Below are positions 42,593 to 50,459 of a stretch of 64,000 nt of DNA, piece by piece. Within the stretch, counting starts at the first letter, position 1. The number at the start of each line of letters is the position of its first letter. The DNA is taken from contig NZ_JBHLUH010000009.1 in NCBI RefSeq assembly GCF_042433955.1, positions 372,001-436,000 on the forward strand, given 5' to 3'. The stretch is from Phytohabitans kaempferiae (GTDB taxonomy: Bacteria; Actinomycetota; Actinomycetes; Mycobacteriales; Micromonosporaceae). A program made the translations under genes and the position numbers. The notes under the pieces were generated by a model. That model saw nothing but the letters and a program-made list of their open reading frames with translations, was not told the origin of the DNA and made no database searches.

Positions 42593-43360
42593 TCACACCA
42601 TCGACGCGACGCCGCCGTCGACCTCGACGGTCTGGCCCATCACGTACGAGGCACCGTCACCGGCCAGCCACAGGATCGCCTCGGCGATCTCCTCCGGCTC
42701 GCCGATCCGGCCCAGCACCGCCACGCCGCCCATCGCCGCGATCTCCGCCTCGGTGCGGTTGCGGCGCATGAGCGGGGTACGCACCGGCCCCGGCGCGACG
42801 CAGTTGAACCGCACGCCCCGCGGGCCGTGGTCGAGCGCCATGGCCCGGGTCAGGGCGGCGACCCCGGCCTTGGCCGCCACGTACGCCGGATTGGCCCGCA
42901 TGCCACGCAGCCCGGCGCCGGAGGCGACGTTGACGACCGCGCCCCGGCACGCGACCAGGTGCGGCAGGGCGGCCCGGCACATCAGGAACACCGACGTGAG
43001 GTTGAACGCGACCCATCGGTTCCACTCGTCCAGCGTGAGGTCGGCGACGGTCTGGCCGGGCCGGCTCCCGCCGACGGCGTTGACCAGCACGGCCAGCTCG
43101 CCGTACGCGGAAACCGCCTGCTCCACCGCCGCGGCCGCCCCCGCCTCGGTGGTGCAGTCGCCGTCGGCCAGCGTGACCTCGGACCCGTCCAGGTCCGCGC
43201 GGACCCGTTCCAGGCCGTCCCGGTCGATGTCCGCGAGGACGAGACGGTAGCCGGCGCGGGCGAACGCGTGGGCGGTCGCCTCGCCGATCCCGTTCGCCGC
43301 GGCGGTGACGAGGGCGGTCCGGCCGGTCCCGGCCCCTCGGCCGGCTTCCGGCCCGGTCAT
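42593..43360 (-). CDS. Short-chain dehydrogenase/reductase
   Basis: A 255-residue SDR: VTAAANGIGEATAHAFARAG, LADIDRDG (NAD type), NAVGGSRPGQTVADL, the serine in NVASGAGLRGMRANP, and YVAAKAGVAALTRAMALDHG. ATG 43360 overlaps the binding-protein stop by 4 nt. Being inserted between the binding protein and permease genes of one importer suggests that it acts on the imported solute or its first product. Confidence 0.87.
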   Translation of the reverse strand: MTGPEAGRGAGTGRTALVTAAANGIGEATAHAFARAGYRLVLADIDRDGLERVRADLDGSEVTLADGDCTTEAGAAAAVEQAVSAYGELAVLVNAVGGSRPGQTVADLTLDEWNRWVAFNLTSVFLMCRAALPHLVACRGAVVNVASGAGLRGMRANPAYVAAKAGVAALTRAMALDHGPRGVRFNCVAPGPVRTPLMRRNRTEAEIAAMGGVAVLGRIGEPEEIAEAILWLAGDGASYVMGQTVEVDGGVASMV

Positions 43361-45012
43361 GAGGCGGGCTTGGCGTCGTGGAACATGACGACCGTGCTCG
43401 CGTTGAGCACCAGGCCGGTGAGCTTCTCCGAGACCAGCACCTGCTCCGGCTGGGAGGTCAGGACCAGGAACGGCACGTCCTCGGTGTACGCCCGCGCGAC
43501 GGTGGAGATCGCGGCCTTCATGGCCGCCTCGTCCCCGGCCGCCCGCCCGGCGGCGATCGCCTGGTCGACGGCGGGGTTGACGTAGCCGGAGTAGTTGCCG
43601 CCACCGCTCTTGACGAACGCGGAGTTGAAGTCGCGGTTGATGGCGAAGAAGGGCTCGGCGTCGGAGATGGACGAGCCGAAGCAGGCGATGTCGAAGTCCT
43701 TGCGGACGATGACCGCCGAGGTGTTCGCGGCGATCTCCTGCTGGTCGGTCAGGTTCACCTGGAAGCCGGCCGCCTCGAGCATGCCCTTCACCGCGGTACC
43801 CCAGGTCGGCAGGCCGGTGTGGCAGCTGACCCGGATCTGCCCGTTCCAGCCGGCCGCCTTGGCCTCGGCGACGAGCGACTTGGCCCGCGCCACGTCGTAC
43901 GCCGGCCCGGTGACCCCGTCGTACCACCGCGACTGCTGGGCGATCAGGTCGGTGGTGACCTCCCCGGCGCCGTTGTAGACGCGCTGGTTGAGCGTTTGCA
44001 GGTCGATGGCGGCCGCGACGGCCTGCCGGACCCGCTTGTCCTTCGTCGGCGCGGTGGACGGGATCTCGGTGCCGTCCGCCTTGCCGGCGCACTTCGGTGC
44101 GGGCTCGCCCTTCTGGCAGGTCACCGTGATGCCGTTGTTCATGATGAGCGTGTCGTTGGCGGAGAAGCGCTGCGTGAAGCCGCCGACCCCGTCCGCCTTC
44201 GCCTCGGCCACGGAGGCCGGGTCGCGCAGGAACGCCACCTGCACCGTGCCGGCCCGGAACGCCTCGTACGTCTGGGCGCCGGTGCCCGCGTAGATGAACT
44301 TGAGCCCCTCCACCGCGACCTGGCCGCCCCAGTAGTCGGGGTTCCGCTTCAGGGTGACCGACTCGTTGGCCCGGAAGCTGTCGATGACGAACGGCCCGGC
44401 GCCCGCGCCGACCGGGTTGGTGCCGAGCCCGTCGCCGAGCTTCTGCACCGCCGCCGGGGAGACGACCATGCCCGGCCCGCTGGCGAGCGCGAACGGGAAG
44501 CCGTTCCACGGGAACGAGAGCGTGAAGACCACCGTGAGGTCGTCCGGTGTGTCGTACTTGGTGATCGGGGCGACCAGGGAGACGGTGTTGGAGCGGGTCT
44601 CCACGTGCCGCTTGAGGTTGGCGACCACGGCCGCCGCGTCGTACGCGGTGCCGTCGGAGAACTTGATGTTCGGGCGCAGCTTCAGCGTCCACTGCGTGAA
44701 GTCGGCGTTGGGGGTCAGGGACTCCGCCGTGTGCGGCTCGAACGTCCCGGACTCGGGGTCGTACCGCATGATCGTGTCGTAGATGGCGGCGATCTCGGCG
44801 CCGGCCGAGTTGCCGGTGGCGGCGGCCTGCGTCGGGTCGAGCGACTTGGTCGCCGACCAGGTGGCCATCGTGACGACACCGCCGCCGGCCGTGTTCTGGT
44901 CGCCGTCGCCACCGCAGGCGACGAGGGCGCCCGCGGCGAGAAGCAACGACGCGCCAGAACGCGCGAGTCGCGCTGTCCGGGATGTTGGTCTGTCGGTCCG
45001 CGCGATTCTCAT
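43357..45012 (-). CDS. ABC transporter substrate-binding lipoprotein, family 5
   Basis: A 551-residue lipoprotein of the peptide/nickel class. The signal peptide SGASLLLAAGALVACGG has its lipobox cysteine at about residue 33. It has MATWSATKSLDPTQAAATGN, LRPNIKFSDGTAYDAAAVVA, GPFVIDSFRANESVTLKRNP and YWGGQVAVEGLKFIYAGTGA. It matches the binding protein at 19149-20753 across most blocks, again pointing to paralogous importers. A GGAGG site precedes ATG 45012. Its promoter, TTGATT-17 nt-TACGTT on the minus strand (45085 to 45057), contains a KstR2-like palindrome at its upstream edge. Confidence 0.9.
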   Translation of the reverse strand: MRIARTDRPTSRTARLARSGASLLLAAGALVACGGDGDQNTAGGGVVTMATWSATKSLDPTQAAATGNSAGAEIAAIYDTIMRYDPESGTFEPHTAESLTPNADFTQWTLKLRPNIKFSDGTAYDAAAVVANLKRHVETRSNTVSLVAPITKYDTPDDLTVVFTLSFPWNGFPFALASGPGMVVSPAAVQKLGDGLGTNPVGAGAGPFVIDSFRANESVTLKRNPDYWGGQVAVEGLKFIYAGTGAQTYEAFRAGTVQVAFLRDPASVAEAKADGVGGFTQRFSANDTLIMNNGITVTCQKGEPAPKCAGKADGTEIPSTAPTKDKRVRQAVAAAIDLQTLNQRVYNGAGEVTTDLIAQQSRWYDGVTGPAYDVARAKSLVAEAKAAGWNGQIRVSCHTGLPTWGTAVKGMLEAAGFQVNLTDQQEIAANTSAVIVRKDFDIACFGSSISDAEPFFAINRDFNSAFVKSGGGNYSGYVNPAVDQAIAAGRAAGDEAAMKAAISTVARAYTEDVPFLVLTSQPEQVLVSEKLTGLVLNASTVVMFHDAKPAS

Positions 45013-45056
45013 CTGCGCCTCCGTGGAAGGAGCTCGCCGGGATCGGAACGCCTTGT

Positions 45057-45094
45057 AACGTAGCTCTCAGCCGGCTAGCAATCAAGCGCTAGTT
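45057..45094 (-). promoter_or_regulatory. Promoter with KstR2-like operator for the second importer
   Basis: Minus strand -35 TTGATT (45085-45080), 17-nt spacer, -10 TACGTT (45062-45057). ATCAAGCGCTAGTT at 45081-45094 overlaps the -35 and differs from AnCAAGnnCTTGnT at one base. Confidence 0.75.
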
Positions 45095-45123
45095 AGGGAA
45101 ACATGACAACCGGACGGCGGTGA

Positions 45124-45151
45124 ACCAAGCGCTTGGTTGTTGACGTATACT
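45124..45151 (+). promoter_or_regulatory. KstR2-type operator and promoter of the second repressor gene
   Basis: ACCAAGCGCTTGGT at 45124-45137 is identical to the ipdA/kstR2 operator. A strong -10 TATACT lies at 45146-45151, 5 nt before GTG 45157; no good -35 is visible. The site suggests autoregulation. Confidence 0.8.
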
Positions 45152-45156
45152 CCCCT

Positions 45157-45849
45157 GTGTCCGGCCGTACCGGTCCGGCTGATCCGACCGAATGGGGCGA
45201 TGTGGCAGAAGCTCTCGACCGGCGGCAGCAGATCATCGACAGCGCCGCCGCCTCCTTCGCCAGCCGGGGCGTGGCCGCGACCACCGTGCGGCAGATCGCC
45301 GACGAGGTCGGCATCCTCTCCGGCAGCCTCTACCACCACTTCGAGAGCAAAGAGGCGATCGTCGAGGCGATCATCAGCCCCTACCTCGACGAGTTGCGCG
45401 TGCGATACCGGGAGGCGCTCAGCGGTGCCGGCGACCCGCCGACCCGGCTGCGCAACCTCGTCGCTGCCTCGCTGGCGACCGCCGCGACGCATCCGCAGGC
45501 CACCGAGATCTACCAGAACGACGTGAACTACCTACGTGGCTTCGAACGCTTCGCCTTCCTGCGCGACGTCCAGCGCGAGGTACGCGCCGCGTGGCTCGCC
45601 GTCATCAACGAGGGCGTGGCGACCGGGGCGTTCCGCTCCGATGTGGACCCTCAAGTCTTCTACCGCCTCATCCGCGACGCGGTGTGGCTCTCGGTGCGGT
45701 GGTTCTACCCCAGCGACGACTATCCGGTGTCCCGCCTTGCCGACCAGTGCACGGCAGTGTTCCTCGACGGCCTCGCCGCCCGGCCGGCCGCCCCCGCCGC
45801 GCCCTCCAGCCGCCGGCGCCGGTCCGCCGCCCGCACATCCGCGAGCTGA
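45157..45849 (+). CDS. KstR2-like TetR-family repressor (paralogue)
   Basis: A 230-residue TetR-family regulator nearly identical to KstR2 (11832-12422) in the DNA-binding domain: TTVRQIADEVGILSGSLYHH differs at one position from the kstR2 product. The ligand domain is also alike (ATEIYQNDVNYLRGFERFAF; VFYRLIRDAVWLSVRWFYPS). The C-terminus adds about 20 residues rich in alanine and arginine. Start GTG 45157 is favoured because TATACT ends 5 nt before it, a leaderless arrangement also seen at other genes here; the alternative GTG 45202 would give 215 residues. It is divergent from the second importer. It likely binds the same operators but may respond to another ligand. Confidence 0.88.
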   Translation: MSGRTGPADPTEWGDVAEALDRRQQIIDSAAASFASRGVAATTVRQIADEVGILSGSLYHHFESKEAIVEAIISPYLDELRVRYREALSGAGDPPTRLRNLVAASLATAATHPQATEIYQNDVNYLRGFERFAFLRDVQREVRAAWLAVINEGVATGAFRSDVDPQVFYRLIRDAVWLSVRWFYPSDDYPVSRLADQCTAVFLDGLAARPAAPAAPSSRRRRSAARTSAS

Positions 45850-45879
45850 GGTTCCGCGCGGTACGAAGGCCGGCGAGCG

Positions 45880-46221
45880 TCAGCCCACGATGGTCAGGAA
45901 CCGCTCGATCGTCGCGTGTACCTGGTCCGGCACCTCGATCTGCACGAAGTGACCGGAGCCGACGGTCTGCGCCACGAAGACGTTGTCGCGGCCCCGCGCG
46001 AACTCCGTCGGGTCGGTCATCCCGCCGCCCTTGATGTGCACGCAGAGCACCGGCTGGGCGCAGTCGAGCAGGCGCCGCTCCTCCGGCCAGACCCGCACGG
46101 AGACCAGCGCGGGCACGGCGACCTCGGCCGGCGTGCGCATCATCTCCGCGACGTGCTGGTCGGCCCAGCGCGCGTCGTCGTACGGCCCGAACAGGCGCCC
46201 GTCACGGTGTGCCGACCGCAT
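45880..46221 (-). pseudogene. Alpha/beta-hydrolase remnant (C-terminal part only)
   Basis: A 113-residue open frame resembling only the last third of an alpha/beta hydrolase: the strand CAQPVLCVHIKGG and the catalytic-histidine segment GSGHFVQIEVPDQVHATIER. The nucleophile elbow and N-terminal sheet are absent and the frame starts inside the end of the SRPBCC gene (20-bp overlap). It is best read as a 5'-truncated remnant of a hydrolase gene, though a translated short product cannot be excluded. Confidence 0.6.
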
Positions 46222-46867
46222 CGCGCCCTCCCTCCAGCGCGGCGCGGACGTCGCGCAGGAAGTCCTGCGCCGCCGGCTCGATCATCGGCGCCATCAGCAG
46301 CTCGATCATCGGTGCCATCGGGCCGCCGGGGGCCACCTCCAGGTGGAAGACGAGCCGCGAGCCGCCGCCGGTACCGGCCTCGACGGCTCCCGCCCCGGCC
46401 GCAGGCGCGGGCGCGGCAGCGTCCGGCGTGGCCTTCGCGCGGCGGTTGAGCCGGCGCAGCAGGAAGCGGGCGACCGCGAACCGCAGCCGGCGCAGCGGCC
46501 CGTCCCGGCGCGGGGCGGCCGGCGCCGGTGGCGGGGCGGCCTCGGACGTCGGCCCGGCCTCGGACGCCGCTCCGTCCATTGCGTACAGGTCGAAGGTGCC
46601 CCGGCCGCTCAACCGCTCGGTGATCCCGGTGATGGTGAACTCCGCCCGCCGCAGCGGCTCCCAGACCGTGATGTCGGCCTGGATGTCGACCTCGCGGGTG
46701 AGGATGCCGACGTCGCCGCGGAGGGTCCAGACCGACCGCCGCTCGTCGACGAGTTCGAGCTTCTGGAAGCCGATGACGAACGGCGCCCAGTTGGGGATCT
46801 TCTCGACGTACTCCCAGACCTTCTCGACCGGTACGGCAAGCTCGATCGTGTAGTCCGCCTCAATCAT
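46202..46867 (-). CDS. SRPBCC-family (CoxG/START-like) protein with low-complexity insert
   Basis: A 221-residue protein with the START-like lipid/ligand-binding fold. ADYTIELAVPVEKVWEYVEK and IPNWAPFVIGFQKLELVDER begin the domain and WTLRGDVGILTREVDIQADI continues it. Between residues 105 and 165 there is an alanine/proline/arginine-rich insert (SEAAPPPAPAAPRRDGP and following), after which the domain finishes at LVFHLEVAPGGPMAPMIELL. Family members bind hydrophobic ligands or help assemble oxidoreductases such as CO dehydrogenase. It overlaps the ferredoxin gene by 8 bp and so goes with the flavoprotein/ferredoxin pair. Confidence 0.75.
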   Translation of the reverse strand: MIEADYTIELAVPVEKVWEYVEKIPNWAPFVIGFQKLELVDERRSVWTLRGDVGILTREVDIQADITVWEPLRRAEFTITGITERLSGRGTFDLYAMDGAASEAGPTSEAAPPPAPAAPRRDGPLRRLRFAVARFLLRRLNRRAKATPDAAAPAPAAGAGAVEAGTGGGSRLVFHLEVAPGGPMAPMIELLMAPMIEPAAQDFLRDVRAALEGGRDAVGTP

Positions 46868-47099
46868 CGCGGCGCTCCCGGATCTCGATCGTGACGGGCT
46901 GCTGGAGCAGGCTCCACGGGAAGGCGATCTCGATGGCGCCGGCGGGGCACTCGACCCGGCACACGTCGCAGTGGCTGCACTCGTCCGGATAGCGGACCAT
47001 CTCGCCGACGCCTCGGTCGATGTGGAGGATGTCGCCGGGGCAGACGTCCTGGCACTTGCCGCAGAGCGTGCAGACGTCGGGGTCGATCCTGGGCGGCAC
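46860..47099 (-). CDS. 2x[4Fe-4S] ferredoxin
   Basis: A 79-residue bacterial-type ferredoxin with two complete cluster motifs, CTLCGKCQDVCPGD and CSHCDVCRVECPAG. It would carry electrons in the cytoplasm. GTG 47099 lies 2 nt after the stop of the flavoprotein gene, a layout like adenylylsulphate reductase alpha/beta subunits, so it probably receives or supplies electrons for that flavoprotein. The C-terminal tail PWSLLQQPVTIEIRE extends past the second motif. Confidence 0.9.
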   Translation of the reverse strand: MPPRIDPDVCTLCGKCQDVCPGDILHIDRGVGEMVRYPDECSHCDVCRVECPAGAIEIAFPWSLLQQPVTIEIRERRDD

Positions 47100-47101
47100 G
47101 G

Positions 47102-48913
47102 CTAGGCTCCCTTCCCGGCCGGCGTGGAGACTCGCACCACGCGCGTGGGTACGGCCGACGCGGCGAGGCCACCGGCGTCGGAGTCGGGGCGTCCGGTGCT
47201 GCCGGCCGCCTCGCGCAGCCGTTGCTCGCGCCACTCCGGCGTGGGCACGGTGCGCTCCAGTACGACGCGGTCGCCGTCGTGGGACGCGAGCACGGCCACG
47301 CCGGTCCAGGTCTCGTCGTCCGGATCGGGCCGGTCGGTGCGGTGGTGCCCCATGAGGAAGCTGAACCGCGTCTCGTCCCGCTCCAGTGCGGCCGCCGCCA
47401 TCATCTCGTCGAACAGCCGCAGGTCGAACGCCTCGTGCGCGCGCATCAGCTCGTGCCCGCCCGCGGCGCCGACACCAACTTCGGCATCGGCGTACGACGA
47501 GAGGTACGCCGATGCCTGGCGCAGCCCGATCTCGTTGCGGTCCATGCCGACGTACTTCGTCATGAGGTCCTGGAGCTCCCGCTCGAACTCGCGCCAGCCG
47601 GTGCCGCCGCGGCGGTCGAGCGGCGCCAGCGTCCGCGACCGCTCGCGGGCGACCGCGTCCCGGTCCAGCACCGGCGCCGCCGCCTCGCGGGCGAAGCGGG
47701 CCGCGCTGTCGCCGGTGACCCAGCCGGAGGTGAGCGAGCCGGCGAGCGCGTACGCGGGGGTCGACAGGTCGCCAGCGGCGAAGAGCCCCGGGGTCGCGGT
47801 CTGCCCCGTCCCGTCGACGACCACGCCCTTTGGCGAGCCGGTGGCCGACCAGGCGCCGTTGAAGAGCTCGAACTCGACCGGATGGCGGGCCAGGTCGATG
47901 CCGGACTGTTCGAGGAACTCCCGGAACAGCGGCGCGTCGTACGAGATGTAGGTGGTGATGTCGGCCAACGCGGCCGGCGACAGGTGCGTGCAGTCGATGT
48001 AGATGGGGCCGCGCCCGGCCCGTGCCTCGCCCGCCGCCTTGGCCACGATGCCGTGCCCGAACTGGCGGCCCTCCACGTCGGGGAGGCCGGCGATGAGGTC
48101 GCCGTTGCCGTTCACCAGCCGGCCGCCGGCCTCCAGCAGGTTGCCCATCGCGCCGGTGGCGAAGCCGCGCGGGAAGAGGAAGGTGCCGAGGAACTCGATG
48201 TTCGCCGCGGCGGCCCCGGCCCGTGCGGCCAGCGCGAAGCCGGTCGCCCCGTGGTACGGCCGGTGGTACGTGTTGAACGGGTCGCGGCGCGGCGAGTTGA
48301 AGATGACCCGCTCGGCGTTGCCGGTCGCGATGACGACCGCGCCGGCCCGGAACGTGACGAACTCGCACGAGCGCACGTCGAAGCCGGTGGCCCCGACCGC
48401 GCGCCCTTCCCCGTCCCGCTGCACGGAGGTGATGTGGACGCCGCCGACGACGCGGACGCCGGGCGTGCCCTCCGCGCGCTCGGTCAGCCGCGGCTTGATG
48501 TCCTCGCCGTCGAACTTGAGGACGATCGGCCCCGGTGTCCACATGCGACTGACCCGGTCGTAGCCGCCCTCGGCGTTGCGCAGCGGGACGCCCGACTCCT
48601 CCAGGAACGCCACCACGTCGGGGAGCGGGTCGATCGCCACCGGCCAGGCGACCGACATGTCGACCAGGCCGAGCGCGATGTCGCAGTACCACCGGGCGAA
48701 CGCGGCCGGCGTGTCCCACTCCTCGCCGAGGTCGAGGTAGGTGGTGAGGAAGGCGAGGCCGCGGCCGGCGTCGCCGGAGCGCCGCACCGAGCGGACCTTG
48801 TCGACAAGTACGACCGACGCGCCCGCCTCCGCCGCCCTGGTGGCCGCCACGCAGCCGGCGATGCCCCCGCCGACCACCAGGACGTCCGCCTCGATCACGT
48901 CCAGACTCGCCAC
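47102..48913 (-). CDS. FAD-dependent oxidoreductase, fumarate reductase/AprA-like
   Basis: A 603-residue flavoprotein. FAD site VLVVGGGIAGCVAATRAAEA at residue 10, VDKVRSVRRSGDAGRGLAF, VIATGNAERVIFNSPRRDPF and GLFAAGDLSTPAYALAGSLT near the C-terminal FAD contact. It resembles the alpha subunit of adenylylsulphate reductase and related fumarate-reductase-type enzymes paired with a ferredoxin, as here. No sulphur-metabolism genes are nearby, so reduction or dehydrogenation of a cyclic organic substrate is more likely. GTG 48913 is preceded by GAGGAGCGAAG. It is upstream of the ferredoxin and SRPBCC genes and 17 nt after the maleylpyruvate isomerase gene. Confidence 0.8.
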   Translation of the reverse strand: MASLDVIEADVLVVGGGIAGCVAATRAAEAGASVVLVDKVRSVRRSGDAGRGLAFLTTYLDLGEEWDTPAAFARWYCDIALGLVDMSVAWPVAIDPLPDVVAFLEESGVPLRNAEGGYDRVSRMWTPGPIVLKFDGEDIKPRLTERAEGTPGVRVVGGVHITSVQRDGEGRAVGATGFDVRSCEFVTFRAGAVVIATGNAERVIFNSPRRDPFNTYHRPYHGATGFALAARAGAAAANIEFLGTFLFPRGFATGAMGNLLEAGGRLVNGNGDLIAGLPDVEGRQFGHGIVAKAAGEARAGRGPIYIDCTHLSPAALADITTYISYDAPLFREFLEQSGIDLARHPVEFELFNGAWSATGSPKGVVVDGTGQTATPGLFAAGDLSTPAYALAGSLTSGWVTGDSAARFAREAAAPVLDRDAVARERSRTLAPLDRRGGTGWREFERELQDLMTKYVGMDRNEIGLRQASAYLSSYADAEVGVGAAGGHELMRAHEAFDLRLFDEMMAAAALERDETRFSFLMGHHRTDRPDPDDETWTGVAVLASHDGDRVVLERTVPTPEWREQRLREAAGSTGRPDSDAGGLAASAVPTRVVRVSTPAGKGA

Positions 48914-48930
48914 CTTCGCTCCTCTCGCTC

Positions 48931-49629
48931 CTACAGCCACGGCGGCACCGCCGGGGCGCCGTCCAGCGGCGCGCGCCCGGTGAGCCAGCCGAGCAGGTCG
49001 GCGGCGGGCGCCCGCAGCGTCGCGACGCCGTCGTCCACTCCGATCCGCCAGGTCCGGTCTCGGTCCATAGGCGCCAGCACCACCGCGGGCGCGCCGCCAC
49101 GCGCGGTGAAGGTCGCTGTCACCTCGTCGAGCAGCGCGTCGACCAGGTCCGGTGGCAGGTCGCCGAGGGCCACGCCGGCCCGCAGGTCGACCGCGTGGAT
49201 CCACAGCTCGCGTACCCGCATCCAGGGCACGACGCTCGCCGCCACCGTGCGGCCCTGGGCGGTGCGCACGGGTGCTTCCCAGGCCGCGCCGGGCAACGCG
49301 GCCAGGGCCGCGTCCAGCCGGTCACCGGCCGCGTCGAGGTCTTTGGCGAGGATGCCGGCGGGACGGCCGGCGCCCTCCTCGATGTCGGCGGTGCGCTGCT
49401 CCGGGCTGGCGTACATCGGCCGCTCCTCGCCGGTACGCGCCCAGGTGAGCAGGTTGACGAGGGCGTCGGCGTTGCGGGCCAGGTGCGTGACCACGTGCCC
49501 GCGCGTCCAGCCGGGCAGCGCGCTGGGCTCACGGGCCGCCGCGTCGTCCAGGCCGGCGACGGCCGCGCGGACCGCCGCCGTGCCGGTCCGCAGCCACGGC
49601 AGCGCTGTCTCGTGGCCGGGGGCGCTCAC
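48931..49629 (-). CDS. Maleylpyruvate isomerase (mycothiol-dependent, DinB-like)
   Basis: A 232-residue protein of the mycothiol-dependent maleylpyruvate isomerase family. ALPGWTRGHVVTHLARNADA is the family signature with a metal-binding histidine; VPWMRVRELWIHAVDLRAGV adds the second histidine region. In the gentisate pathway it converts maleylpyruvate to fumarylpyruvate using mycothiol, the thiol of actinobacteria. GTG 49629 overlaps the stop of the fumarylpyruvate hydrolase gene by 4 nt, which in turn overlaps gentisate dioxygenase, so the three catalytic steps are coded in order and support the call. Confidence 0.88.
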   Translation of the reverse strand: MSAPGHETALPWLRTGTAAVRAAVAGLDDAAAREPSALPGWTRGHVVTHLARNADALVNLLTWARTGEERPMYASPEQRTADIEEGAGRPAGILAKDLDAAGDRLDAALAALPGAAWEAPVRTAQGRTVAASVVPWMRVRELWIHAVDLRAGVALGDLPPDLVDALLDEVTATFTARGGAPAVVLAPMDRDRTWRIGVDDGVATLRAPAADLLGWLTGRAPLDGAPAVPPWL

Positions 49630-50459
49630 AGCTTCTCCGCGCGGCACACGTTGCGGCACTCGCCGACGCCCTCGACCCGGGTCACCAGCACGTCGCCGTC
49701 GGCGAGGTAGCGCGGCGGCTTGCGGGCGTGCCCGACACCGCCGGGGGTACCGGTGGCGATGACGTCGCCGGGGCGCAGCGTGACGATCCGGGACAGGTAC
49801 GCCACCAGCGTCACCGGGTCGAAGACCAGCTCGGCCGTGCTGTCGCGCTGCACGACCTCGTCGTTGACCGAGCAGGTGATCTCCAGCCCGGCGCCGGCCG
49901 GCACCTCGTCCGCGGTCACCAGCTCCGGCCCGAGCGGCGTGGTCGCCTCGAACGTCTTGCCGGCGAGCCACTGCGTGGTCCGGTACTGCCAGTCGCGGGC
50001 GGTCACGTCGTTGAGCACGGTGTAGCCGGCGATGGCGGCGTGGGCGGCGTCCGGGGAGGCGTGCCGCACGGCCGTGCCGATCACGACCGCCAGCTCCGCC
50101 TCCCAGTCGACCTGGGCGCTGGCCCGCGGCAGGGTCACCTCGTCGCGGGCGCCGACCAGGGCGGACGGAAACTTCACGAAGAGCGTGGGATGCTCGGGCA
50201 GCTCGCGCCCCATCTCCAGGATGTGCCGCCGGTAGTTGAGCCCGACACAGATGATCTTCTCCGGCCGGGGTACGAGCGGCGCGTGGTCGAGCGTGCCGGG
50301 CGCGTGCCGCCGGCCCTCCGCCGCGGCGGCGCGCGTGGCCCAGTCGGGGAGCGCGAGCAGCGCTCCGACGTCGGGCGGGCCGATCTCGACGGCCTCGCCG
50401 CCGGGCTCGACGCGGACGGCGGCGGTGCCTTCGGTGGTACGGATCGTGGCGAGTCGCAT
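49626..50459 (-). CDS. Fumarylpyruvate hydrolase (FAH family)
   Basis: A 277-residue fumarylacetoacetate-hydrolase-fold enzyme. KIICVGLNYRRHILEMGREL, PTLFVKFPSALVGARDEVTL and QVDWEAELAVVIGTAVRHAS with the metal-binding glutamates and aspartate, then VLNDVTARDWQYRTTQWLAG. In the gentisate route it cleaves fumarylpyruvate to fumarate and pyruvate. ATG 50459 overlaps the dioxygenase TGA by one base (TGATG). Context fixes the substrate. Confidence 0.9.
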   Translation of the reverse strand: MRLATIRTTEGTAAVRVEPGGEAVEIGPPDVGALLALPDWATRAAAAEGRRHAPGTLDHAPLVPRPEKIICVGLNYRRHILEMGRELPEHPTLFVKFPSALVGARDEVTLPRASAQVDWEAELAVVIGTAVRHASPDAAHAAIAGYTVLNDVTARDWQYRTTQWLAGKTFEATTPLGPELVTADEVPAGAGLEITCSVNDEVVQRDSTAELVFDPVTLVAYLSRIVTLRPGDVIATGTPGGVGHARKPPRYLADGDVLVTRVEGVGECRNVCRAEKL

